Of a DNA stretch of 38,293 nt, positions 15,622 through 23,580 are shown one piece after another. The first letter of the stretch is position 1, and each line of letters opens with the position of its first letter. The position numbers were made by a program, and so were the translations under genes. This DNA is from CAIVAT01 sp038212325. GTDB lineage: Bacteria; Bacteroidota; Bacteroidia; Bacteroidales; FEN-979. The notes under the pieces were generated by a model that worked only from the letters and a program-made list of their open reading frames with translations, did not search any database and had not been told where the DNA came from. The stretch is taken from assembly GCA_038212325.1 (NCBI GenBank), contig JBBQUQ010000024.1:1-38293 (forward strand), given 5' to 3'.

Positions 15622-16794
15622 TCAACACGTGATCAACTCCCGGTATAGCGACACCAATTCTTTCCCGATGGTCTCCTTGTTGAATCTGTGTGCTATACTA
15701 TTTTTTATCAACATCTTATCATATTTTCTGCAATGGTCTGTCATCTGGTTCATTGCATGGGTCATGGCTTTTTCATCTCCGGGCGGCACAAGAAGTCCAT
15801 TGTCATCGTTGATGATTTCGGGAGCGATGCCCACCCGGGTTGCAACGACAGGAACCCCGCATGCCAGGCTTTCGATCACCACGGTGCCAAAGGTTTCGTA
15901 GCGGCTTGAAAGTACCGAAAAATCGGCTCCGTTCAGGATATCAGCAAACTCCCTGCCTGTTTTGAGACCCGCGAACATCAATACTGAACCGGGTATTCTC
16001 AGAAATCCTGCGTACTCTTTCATCTCTTCCCAGTCGGGGCCTGTGCCAACCATTAAGCAGGTAAAATCCTGCCGCATGTCAGAGAGTTCCTTGACTGAAC
16101 GTAAAAATGCGGAAATATTTTTCGACTTGTCTTCAAAGCAGGAGATATGAACAATGGTTTTCATCTCTCCTTGCTTTTCGGAGGAAACGTTCACCAGTTG
16201 CGTTGTATCCACCACATTGGGTATGATCCTGTAGTTCGGATGATGCAGGCCGCCATGCTGCATTGCGAGGCGAAGCGGGTCAGATACAGCCACCATGGCT
16301 GCTGCTTTCTTAACAACGAAACCAGTGACCAGTTTTCGAAGCCATCCATGGTAGGTGTTATTCTCAGGGAAATACCGCGACCAGTGTTCGGAAATTACCA
16401 GGGGGATGCGCTGTTTCCGGGCTATTCTCCAACCGATGAACCCGATACGGGTTAGGATATGGGCATGAACCACGTCAGGTAAGAACTCCCTGATGCTGTG
16501 AAAGGCTTTCAGGTGAGCCCTGTAGAAATTCCACATGTTCAAGGCTTTCCCGATGAATGACGACGGCTGGCGGCTGACCTGGTAATAGACCCTTAACACC
16601 CTTACCTGGTTTTCCTCGCTGAAGTCAACTTCCAGTTTATTGGGACAGTGCGGATCGGGATGCACATAGATTACCGCCACATCGCACCAGGGGGTGATCG
16701 CCTCTGCCTGCCGCTGAATAAACAGCCCCGGCATTGGGTCATACCGGTTGGGATACCACTTAGATAAAAAAAGAACCCGGAGTTTTCGGTCCAT
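15622..16794 (-). CDS. Glycosyltransferase family 4 (GT-B fold)
   Basis: A 390-residue cytoplasmic or membrane-associated glycosyltransferase. The N-terminal Rossmann half begins RVLFLSKWYPNRYDPMPGLF. The middle contains HAHILTRIGFIGWRIA and SEHWSRYFP. The C-terminal half holds the donor site with SSRYETFGTVVIESLACGVP, where the two Glu residues form the EX7E motif. I chose ATG 16794, directly before the fold; ATG 16806 is equally possible. The donor sugar cannot be told. Its overlap with the fusion gene and the adjacent flippase suggest a short surface-glycan pathway. Confidence 0.9.
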   Translation of the reverse strand: MDRKLRVLFLSKWYPNRYDPMPGLFIQRQAEAITPWCDVAVIYVHPDPHCPNKLEVDFSEENQVRVLRVYYQVSRQPSSFIGKALNMWNFYRAHLKAFHSIREFLPDVVHAHILTRIGFIGWRIARKQRIPLVISEHWSRYFPENNTYHGWLRKLVTGFVVKKAAAMVAVSDPLRLAMQHGGLHHPNYRIIPNVVDTTQLVNVSSEKQGEMKTIVHISCFEDKSKNISAFLRSVKELSDMRQDFTCLMVGTGPDWEEMKEYAGFLRIPGSVLMFAGLKTGREFADILNGADFSVLSSRYETFGTVVIESLACGVPVVATRVGIAPEIINDDNGLLVPPGDEKAMTHAMNQMTDHCRKYDKMLIKNSIAHRFNKETIGKELVSLYRELITC

Positions 16795-16844
16795 GTGGGG
16801 CAACATTAATTTTATGCTTCAAATATCTGAAAATCGGCACGATA

Positions 16845-17360
16845 TTAAAAGGAAAAGTTTTCAATGATCTTAACAGCATTTGCCAAACGATCGGGCCCTG
16901 TTCCCCTAACAACCGCAAAGGGAAATGTTCTGCTGGTCAGCTCATTGAAATACAGGTCAAATAAAAACTGCCGCTCATCAGGGTGTTCACGCAGTGGATC
17001 ATACTGCCAGGGCAGGTCAATATCGCACAGCAGGTAGAGGTCGCAGGGATGTGCGCTGATGGTTTCCACTATCCAGGGATTGCACCTGCCATACTTCACC
17101 TCGCTCCAGATTTTGGTCACCAGGAGTTCGGTATCGCAAAATAAAAATTTCGTTGCATGCCGTACCTGGTCTGCCTCAGCTGCAACCTGGCCCAGGGCAA
17201 TCCGGAGAATATCCTCTTCTTCGTATGGCTTACCGAGAAGGCCGAGGTATTCACGGGCATATTCGGGCACCCATGCTGTTTGATAATGTACGGCGAGTTG
17301 CTCAGCAAGCATCGATTTACCTGTTGATTCAGGTCCTGTGATGGCTATTTTCCGGATCAT
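16845..17360 (-). CDS. NadR-like P-loop kinase (nicotinamide riboside kinase type)
   Basis: A 171-residue AAA_28-type ATPase. The Walker A is ITGPESTGKSMLAEQL at the N-terminus, followed by WVPEYAREYLG and FCDTELLVTKIW, which match the ribosylnicotinamide kinase domain of NadR. The NMN adenylyltransferase domain and helix-turn-helix of full NadR are absent. The start is the ATG at 17360, whose ATGA overlaps the pnuC stop; the open frame extends 44 codons further but into pnuC. Coupling to PnuC supports phosphorylation of imported nicotinamide riboside to NMN, trapping it in the cell. Confidence 0.88.
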   Translation of the reverse strand: MIRKIAITGPESTGKSMLAEQLAVHYQTAWVPEYAREYLGLLGKPYEEEDILRIALGQVAAEADQVRHATKFLFCDTELLVTKIWSEVKYGRCNPWIVETISAHPCDLYLLCDIDLPWQYDPLREHPDERQFLFDLYFNELTSRTFPFAVVRGTGPDRLANAVKIIENFSF

Positions 17361-17953
17361 CCGGCCAGTTTTGTTCGCCATTCCCTGAAACCGAAAATTG
17401 CAATGATGGTAAACACAAGATACTGAAAACTGCTGAAATACAGGCCTTCCCAGGCACAAAGGCCGATCATGACTGTATCGGCTGAAATCCACAGGATCCA
17501 GTTCTCAATTTTTTTCCGTGAAAGCATCCATTGAGCCACGATGTAAACTGCGGTGGTTATGGCGTCCCAGGCGGGGATCCTGCTTTCGGTATATCTTACA
17601 AGCACAACACGGATGATGATGAAAAAAACGAGAATTGCAACAGCATTAAGCAGCAATTCCGGTTTTGAGCACCGGGTGATCCTGATCCTGCCGTCGTTGC
17701 CGTGCTTCCTGGTCCAGTTATACCAGCCGTAAACGCTCATGAGGAAGAAAAATCCATTGATGCCGGCATTGGCATAAAGTTTAGCTGCATAAAATATGTA
17801 AACGTAAATAAGCACATTTACAATGCCAAGCGGGAACGCCATCACGCTCTCCTTCTTCATAAACCAAACGCAGGTCAAACCAAATGCAACGGCAATTAAT
17901 TCGAGAAAGCTGGTCTGAAAAGGTCCTATCCCGAACATTCCTGTCAAATCCAT
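17357..17953 (-). CDS. pnuC: PnuC-type nicotinamide riboside transporter
   Basis: A 198-residue membrane protein with about seven hydrophobic helices and the family signatures FGLTCVWFMKKESVMAFPLG, NGFFFLMSVYGWYNWTRK (WxxW) and SRIPAWDAITTAVYIVAQWM. PnuC proteins carry out facilitated uptake of nicotinamide riboside, with the direction set by the kinase, which is encoded immediately downstream. Some PnuC relatives (PnuT) import thiamine, but no TPP riboswitch or thiamine gene is visible here, so riboside is preferred. A -7 box only 6 bp before the ATG suggests a nearly leaderless mRNA. Confidence 0.9.
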   Translation of the reverse strand: MDLTGMFGIGPFQTSFLELIAVAFGLTCVWFMKKESVMAFPLGIVNVLIYVYIFYAAKLYANAGINGFFFLMSVYGWYNWTRKHGNDGRIRITRCSKPELLLNAVAILVFFIIIRVVLVRYTESRIPAWDAITTAVYIVAQWMLSRKKIENWILWISADTVMIGLCAWEGLYFSSFQYLVFTIIAIFGFREWRTKLAG

Positions 17954-17958
17954 GGGCG

Positions 17959-18040
17959 CAAAGGTAATATTTATCGTATGATCAGAATCATGTCAGGCCG
18001 CAACCTTTTTCGAATGATACCGTAAAATAAGGTACTTTTG
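17959..18040. promoter_or_regulatory. Divergent -7 boxes between pnuC and the antiporter
   Basis: TACCTTTG at 17966-17959 on the minus strand ends 6 bp before the pnuC ATG. TACTTTTG at 18033-18040 on the plus strand ends 27 bp before the antiporter ATG, with a near-consensus TTTC 21 bp upstream of it. Both match TAnnTTTG. The pnuC box implies a transcript starting at or near its initiation codon, leaving no space for a leader riboswitch. Confidence 0.5.
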
Positions 18041-18067
18041 CAGTGAAATCAAGGAATTTACGCCTTT

Positions 18068-19312
18068 ATGTTCCATGTTGTCCATTACCAGCTCCCATTC
18101 ATTGTCAACCTCCTGGTGCTGTTACTGGCTGCAAAAATGCTCGGAGAGCTGGCAGAACGGTTCAGGCAGCCGTCGATGATCGGTGAAGTGCTGGCAGGCG
18201 TCATCCTTGGTCCGTCGCTCCTGAACATCATTTCCAGTCCGGGGGAGATCAAAGTCATTGCCGAACTGGGGGTGTTCATGCTTATTGTGCTGGCAGGCAT
18301 GGAGATCGAGGTTGAGGAGATCAGGAATTCCATCCGCGGACGAAATATGTGGATCGCATTGCTTGGTTTCCTGGTTCCGATGGCCAGCGGGATAGCCATC
18401 GGGCTTATGTTTCACTTCTCCAATACTTTTACCATTTTTCTGGGGCTGTGTATCGCCATCACGGCCTTGCCGGTGAGCATCCGGATCCTGATGGACCTGG
18501 GCAAGCTTAAAACCGATGTGGGACAACGAATCATTTCAGCTGCCATATTCAACGACATCATTGCCCTGCTTATCCTGGGGATCATTCTTGACTTCAGCGA
18601 TGAGACCAAAAACATCCGGGATCTGACCTTTTCCATTCTCTTCACAGCCATGAAAGTGGGTGTTTTTACATTCATCCTGGTGATTGCCTACCACTTTTTC
18701 AAGTTAGCCAAGCGCAAGGTCAATGTGATCAACCCCAGGATTAACAAATTTCTGCATTACCTGCGCGGCAAGGAATCAATTTTTGCTCTTGTCATCCTTT
18801 TTGTGCTGATTTTTTCAAGTATTTCCGAGCTGCTCGGACTTCATTTCGTGGTTGGCGCGTTTTTCGGCGCGATCCTGCTGCCACGAAGCATGTTCGCCAG
18901 GCATGATTTCGAAAAGGTTCAGCGCAGTATTTCAGGGATAACCATGGGTTTTCTGGCTCCGGTCTTTTTTGCAACCATGGGGATCGCATTCAACTTTAGC
19001 TCCCTGAATGATGGCCTGCTGCTGACCGTGGTACTTTTTGCCTCCTTCTTCAGCAAGATTTTCGGAGGATTTCTCGGGGGCAGGCTGGCCGGGTTCAACA
19101 AGGCTAAATCGCTTACCCTCGGCCTTGGGCTGAATGCCCGCGGAATCATGGAGCTGGTCATAGCCAACATTGCCCTTGCCAAAGGATTTATTGATGTCCC
19201 TGTCTTCTCCATCCTGGTCCTCATGGCCCTCCTGACCACCATCCTTACTCCATTCCTGCTGAAAGAGGGGTTCAGGCTGATCGACCGGAAAAACGGGGTA
19301 AAACGCCGATAG
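18068..19312 (+). CDS. CPA2 cation:proton antiporter
   Basis: A 414-residue membrane transporter with about 12 helices in the Na_H_Exchanger fold. Typical stretches are FRQPSMIGEVLAGVILGPSL near the N-terminus, ALPVSIRILMDLG, FNDIIALLILGIIL with the conserved Asp, and LGLNARGIMELVIANIALAK near the C-terminus. No TrkA-N or TrkA-C regulatory domain is attached, unlike KefB/KefC. It would exchange Na+ or K+ for protons. It opens a block of plus-strand transporter genes, with PiT starting about 100 bp downstream. Confidence 0.92.
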   Translation: MFHVVHYQLPFIVNLLVLLLAAKMLGELAERFRQPSMIGEVLAGVILGPSLLNIISSPGEIKVIAELGVFMLIVLAGMEIEVEEIRNSIRGRNMWIALLGFLVPMASGIAIGLMFHFSNTFTIFLGLCIAITALPVSIRILMDLGKLKTDVGQRIISAAIFNDIIALLILGIILDFSDETKNIRDLTFSILFTAMKVGVFTFILVIAYHFFKLAKRKVNVINPRINKFLHYLRGKESIFALVILFVLIFSSISELLGLHFVVGAFFGAILLPRSMFARHDFEKVQRSISGITMGFLAPVFFATMGIAFNFSSLNDGLLLTVVLFASFFSKIFGGFLGGRLAGFNKAKSLTLGLGLNARGIMELVIANIALAKGFIDVPVFSILVLMALLTTILTPFLLKEGFRLIDRKNGVKRR

Positions 19313-19415
19313 TTATACATAATTTTTAACAATCTCTTGCCGGTCGGGATTTTCTTGTTAATTTTCCGCCTCCGTTTCTGTCGCTCCGGATGCGGGATTA
19401 ACAAATGACTGAAAC

Positions 19416-20831
19416 ATGTTCGGCCTCGACACAACCTACACCATCCTTCTGATCATATGCCTCATAGCTGCAGCCGCTTTTGAATTCATCAATGGCTTTC
19501 ACGACACTGCCAATGCAGTGGCAACGGTTATATACACCCATTCGCTCAAGCCAACGACTGCGGTTATATGGTCGGGCCTGTGGAATTTTATCGGGGTGAA
19601 TGTTGGGGGGATAGCGGTGGCCATGGGAATTGTAAACCTTCTGCCGATGGAAATGCTGATCGATCAAAACCTTTTGCACAATATCGCGATGATCGCAGCT
19701 TTGATTGCAACTGCCATTATATGGAACCTTGCAACATGGTATATAGGAATCCCATGCAGCAGTTCTCACACATTGCTCGGAGCTATTTTTGGCGTCGGAC
19801 TTGCTTTCATGCTTTTACCTGGCAGCCATACAGTTGCGCTGAACTGGCAAAAAGTCATCGATGTGGGTTTATCGTTGCTGGTTTCACCTGTTTTTGGCTT
19901 TGGTTTTGCATTGCTGTTGATGTTCATCCTGAGGAAGGTTGTCAAAAACAAACTGATTTTCAAAGAGCCCCCGGCCAAGAAACCCCCTCCAACCTGGATT
20001 CGCGGAATCCTTATCCTAACCTGTACCAGTGTAAGTTATGCCCACGGGTCAAATGACGGTCAAAAAGGAGTTGGACTCATTATGTTGATCCTTATAGGTT
20101 TCGCGCCAACATTCTTTGCACTTGACCGGAGCAAAAAGATTGAAGACCTGCTTACGGAAACCAAAAAAATTGAATGGACGATCCGGAAGATCGACACCAC
20201 CTACCTTAACACTGAGAACAGGAAGAATTATCAAAGTATCAGAGGTGACCTTAGCCTGATTATCAATGAACTCAGCGGTGTCAGTTCATTTGACAAGCTG
20301 GATAAATCAGTAAATTTCAAGATCAGGAAAGCAATTCTGTCGGTTTCGAAAAAATCAGAAAGCATCTTAAAAAATCTTGCCGTTTCACGCAAATCACGCA
20401 TCAAGCCGGCGGTTCTGGCTGTGATGACCTCCAACATGAAAAAATTCAGATCAAATACTGAATATTCTCCGCGATGGGTTATTCTTTTGGTTTCGATCTC
20501 ATTGGGACTGGGCACAATGATCGGGTGGAAACGCATTGTTGTCACCATCGGTGAAAAAATAGGAAAAACACACCTTACCTACGCCCAGGGTGCCAGCGCC
20601 GAAATTGTTGCTGCAAGCACTATTACCGTTTCGACAATGCTCGGACTTCCGGTTAGTACGACGCACGTTTTATCGTCCGGTATTGCAGGTTCCATGGTCG
20701 CCGGGGGTGGCAGGCAGAATTTGAGAATGGGAACTGTTAAAAATATCCTGATCGCCTGGCTGATCACCCTTCCGGTGACGGTTGTTCTTTCGGGACTACT
20801 TTTCTTTATCCTCCGGATGATCTTCAACTAA
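19416..20831 (+). CDS. Inorganic phosphate transporter, PiT family
   Basis: A 471-residue transporter with the two inverted PHO4 signatures: INGFHDTANAVATVIYTHSL near the N-terminus and SYAHGSNDGQKGVGLIML in the middle. Helices flank a hydrophilic cytoplasmic loop of about 120 residues rich in Lys and Ser (KKIEDLLTETKKIEWTIRK onward), then SAEIVAASTITVSTMLGLPV and STTHVLSSGIAGSM. PiT carriers import metal-phosphate with protons, or with Na+ in some cases. No PhoU-like DUF47 gene lies beside it, although that is a common partner. DedA follows 11 bp later. Confidence 0.95.
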   Translation: MFGLDTTYTILLIICLIAAAAFEFINGFHDTANAVATVIYTHSLKPTTAVIWSGLWNFIGVNVGGIAVAMGIVNLLPMEMLIDQNLLHNIAMIAALIATAIIWNLATWYIGIPCSSSHTLLGAIFGVGLAFMLLPGSHTVALNWQKVIDVGLSLLVSPVFGFGFALLLMFILRKVVKNKLIFKEPPAKKPPPTWIRGILILTCTSVSYAHGSNDGQKGVGLIMLILIGFAPTFFALDRSKKIEDLLTETKKIEWTIRKIDTTYLNTENRKNYQSIRGDLSLIINELSGVSSFDKLDKSVNFKIRKAILSVSKKSESILKNLAVSRKSRIKPAVLAVMTSNMKKFRSNTEYSPRWVILLVSISLGLGTMIGWKRIVVTIGEKIGKTHLTYAQGASAEIVAASTITVSTMLGLPVSTTHVLSSGIAGSMVAGGGRQNLRMGTVKNILIAWLITLPVTVVLSGLLFFILRMIFN

Positions 20832-20842
20832 ACCAATAAACC

Positions 20843-21499
20843 ATGCTTGACTTCTTAAAGAATTTCCTCGATATCATTCTTCACATTGACACCCATCTGC
20901 AGCTATGGGTTACCGAATATCAAACCTGGACCTACCTGATCCTCTTCGCCATCATTTTCATGGAGACCGGGTTCGTGGTAACACCTTTTCTGCCAGGCGA
21001 TTCGTTGCTGTTTGCAGCCGGAACCGTTGCTGCAATGGACAGCCATCCGCTCAGCCTGTTTGTCATTATCCCATTGCTTGTCGGGGCTGCCTTCTTCGGC
21101 GACAATACCAATTATTTTATCGGAAAACTCCTGGGTCAAACGGTCTACGAGAAAAACTACCGCCTCATCCGGCGTGAATACCTCGATAAAACACATGCCT
21201 TTTACGAAAAGCACGGCGGGAAAACAATTATCATCGCCCGTTTCATGCCCATCATCCGCACCTTCGCTCCTTTTGTTGCCGGTGTGGGAACCATGACGTA
21301 CATCAGGTTCATCTCTTTCAGCATTGTGGGGGCTGTAATATGGGTTGCCTCTTTTTCTGCAGCAGGTTATTTTTTCGGCAACATTCCCGTGGTGAAAAAT
21401 AATTTCACTGTTGTCATCCTTGGCATTATCTTTATCTCGCTGTTACCGATGATCATTGCTTTCATCAGGAAGATCATGAGCAGCAAGAAAATTACATAA
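20843..21499 (+). CDS. DedA family membrane protein
   Basis: A 218-residue DedA/VTT-domain protein with re-entrant helices. Family features are METGFVVTPFLPGDSLLFAAG, GAAFFGDNTNYFIGKLLG and FMPIIRTFAPFVAGVGTM, with the conserved acidic and Arg residues. Some DedA members translocate undecaprenyl phosphate or phospholipids and support proton-motive force and drug resistance. It is sandwiched with very small gaps (11 bp and 2 bp) between PiT and kup, so it is co-transcribed with ion transporters. Confidence 0.93.
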   Translation: MLDFLKNFLDIILHIDTHLQLWVTEYQTWTYLILFAIIFMETGFVVTPFLPGDSLLFAAGTVAAMDSHPLSLFVIIPLLVGAAFFGDNTNYFIGKLLGQTVYEKNYRLIRREYLDKTHAFYEKHGGKTIIIARFMPIIRTFAPFVAGVGTMTYIRFISFSIVGAVIWVASFSAAGYFFGNIPVVKNNFTVVILGIIFISLLPMIIAFIRKIMSSKKIT

Positions 21500-21501
21500 A
21501 C

Positions 21502-23472
21502 ATGATGGACCGGTCGGTAAGTAAAAGCCAGATTGATAAGATAACCACCGCAGGGTTGATTGTCACACTGGGGATTATTTACGGAGATATCGGAACCTCC
21601 CCGCTCTATGTCATGCGGGCCATCATCGCCGGGGCACATACCATTCACGCACCATTTATCCTTGGCGGGCTTTCTTGCATTTTCTGGACGCTGACCTTAC
21701 AAACCACCATCAAATACATCACCTTCGTCATACGTGCCGACAACAAGGGGGAAGGTGGAATATTTGCATTGTTTGCCCTGATCAGGAAAAGGGCCAAATG
21801 GGCTTACCTTTTTGCCATGATCGGAGGATGCACGCTGCTGGCCGACAGTATCATTACACCTGCCATCACCATTGTATCGGCCATTGAAGGCACGCTGATC
21901 AAAAACCCGCGGATCCCGGTAGTACCTATCGCATTGATAATCATCACTTTTTTGTTTCTGATTCAAAAATTCGGAACGAAAATGATCGGTAAATCTTTTG
22001 GCCCGATCATGTTTATCTGGTTTTCCATGCTTGGCATTCTTGGTTTTTTTCAACTGATTCAATATCCGGAGATCCTGAATGCGCTGAATCCTGTATATGC
22101 GTTTGATTTCCTGACAAAATTCCCGCATGGGTTTGTCCTGTTGGGTGCGGTATTTTTATGCACCACGGGGGCCGATGCGCTCTATTCTGACCTTGGCCAC
22201 TGCGGCCGGAGCAATATCAGGGCTACGTGGGGTTTTGTGAAGGTTTGCCTTTTGCTGAATTATTTCGGGCAGGGAGCCTGGCTCCTAAGGAATGTCGATC
22301 GTGTGAATGAATGGACCAACCCTTTTTTTGCCATCATGCCTTCCTGGTTCCTCATGCCGGGCATCATCATCGCCACGGTTGCTGCCATCATCGCGAGCCA
22401 GGCCATGATCACCAGCTCCTTCACCCTGATCAGTGAAGCCATCTCGCTGAATTTCTGGCCAAAGGTTAAAATCAACTACCCTACAAATATCAAAGGGCAA
22501 ATGTACATCTCTACCATCAACTGGATCCTTTATATTTGTTGTATCTGCATTGTACTCTATTTTCAAAAATCAGCTAACATGGAGGCCGCATATGGGCTTA
22601 CGATCAACATTACCATGTTGATGACAACCATTTTGCTTGGGATATATTTCTTTTACAAACATGTTCCGAAGTACATGCTCGCTTTGTTTCTGCTCGTTTA
22701 CCTTGTAATCGAAGGCGGTTTTCTGATAGCAAACCTGAATAAATTCCTTCATGGGGGGTATTTTACTTTTATGCTTGGAAGTATTCTCTTCATTATCATG
22801 TATGTATGGTTCCACGGACGGAAAATCAAGAACGGTTTCATCGAGTTTCTGCAGATTGAAAACTATTTTGATATTCTCAAAGCCCTTTCCAGGGATAAAT
22901 CACTTCCAAAGTACGCCACAAACCTGGTTTTCCTGACCAAAGCGAACAGGGATACGGATATCGAGTCAAAGATCATCTATTCAATTTTAAACAAGCAGCC
23001 AAAACGGGCCGATACTTACTGGATGCTGCATATTGATATCCTCGACGAGCCCCATGTGCTTGAATACAAGGTAACGCACATCATCCAGGGAATATTAATC
23101 AAGGTTGATTTCAAGATTGGTTTTAAAGTGCAGCCGCGGGTCAACCTGTTTTTCAGGCAGGTGCTCGAAGAGTTGAGCAGGAATAAGGAAATTGACTTGC
23201 TGAGCCATTATGATTCACTCAGGGAGTTCAATGTGTCGAGTGATTTTCGTTTTGTTGTGATCGACCGCATCCAGAACTATGATTTCGACTTCCCTCCGAG
23301 GGAACAGTTCATCATGGATATGTATGCGATCCTCAAACGGTTCGGCATCAGTGAGATTAATTCACTGGGACTGGATACCAGCAATGTCACCTTTGAAACA
23401 GTGCCACTTTACATCGACAAGGAAACTCCGGTGTTGCTTCAGCGAGTCGACAACACCAAACATGAGGGATAG
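21502..23472 (+). CDS. kup: KUP-type potassium uptake permease, copy 1
   Basis: A 656-residue K+/H+ symporter. The N-terminal signature is TLGIIYGDIGTSPLYVM, followed by about 12 helices up to residue about 440 and a cytoplasmic C-terminal domain of about 210 residues (YATNLVFLTKANRDTDIESK, and NYDFDFPPREQFIMDMYAI). It starts 2 bp after the DedA stop. A second copy lies 108 bp downstream with the same length and clearly high similarity throughout, so this is a tandem duplication. KUP transporters work best at acidic pH or low K+. Confidence 0.95.
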   Translation: MMDRSVSKSQIDKITTAGLIVTLGIIYGDIGTSPLYVMRAIIAGAHTIHAPFILGGLSCIFWTLTLQTTIKYITFVIRADNKGEGGIFALFALIRKRAKWAYLFAMIGGCTLLADSIITPAITIVSAIEGTLIKNPRIPVVPIALIIITFLFLIQKFGTKMIGKSFGPIMFIWFSMLGILGFFQLIQYPEILNALNPVYAFDFLTKFPHGFVLLGAVFLCTTGADALYSDLGHCGRSNIRATWGFVKVCLLLNYFGQGAWLLRNVDRVNEWTNPFFAIMPSWFLMPGIIIATVAAIIASQAMITSSFTLISEAISLNFWPKVKINYPTNIKGQMYISTINWILYICCICIVLYFQKSANMEAAYGLTINITMLMTTILLGIYFFYKHVPKYMLALFLLVYLVIEGGFLIANLNKFLHGGYFTFMLGSILFIIMYVWFHGRKIKNGFIEFLQIENYFDILKALSRDKSLPKYATNLVFLTKANRDTDIESKIIYSILNKQPKRADTYWMLHIDILDEPHVLEYKVTHIIQGILIKVDFKIGFKVQPRVNLFFRQVLEELSRNKEIDLLSHYDSLREFNVSSDFRFVVIDRIQNYDFDFPPREQFIMDMYAILKRFGISEINSLGLDTSNVTFETVPLYIDKETPVLLQRVDNTKHEG

Positions 23473-23485
23473 CAATAAACCTTTC

Positions 23486-23513
23486 ACGTTATTGACATCA
23501 CGTTATTGACATC
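23486..23513 (+). repeat. 14-bp tandem duplication between the kup copies
   Basis: ACGTTATTGACATC occurs twice without a gap (23486-23499, 23500-23513), 13 bp after the stop of kup copy 1. It may simply be slippage. Confidence 0.85.
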
Positions 23514-23540
23514 TGATCCTTTTCACCCTGAAAAAAGAGT

Positions 23541-23564
23541 TACATTTGCCTGTTTTTTCACAGG
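23541..23564 (+). promoter_or_regulatory. -7 box and small hairpin before kup copy 2
   Basis: TACATTTG (23541-23548) fits TAnnTTTG and lies 32 bp before the ATG. It is followed directly by CCTGT...ACAGG (23549-23564), a 5-bp hairpin at the expected transcription start. No convincing TTTG box is found upstream. It suggests that copy 2 may have its own promoter. Confidence 0.45.
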
Positions 23565-23580
23565 TTAATCCGTTACCATT

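Noticed and set aside
17954..18067. TPP or NAD+ riboswitch upstream of pnuC
   Set aside because: No TPP motifs (CTGAGA, ACCTGA) are found, and the -7 box is too close to the ATG for a structured leader.
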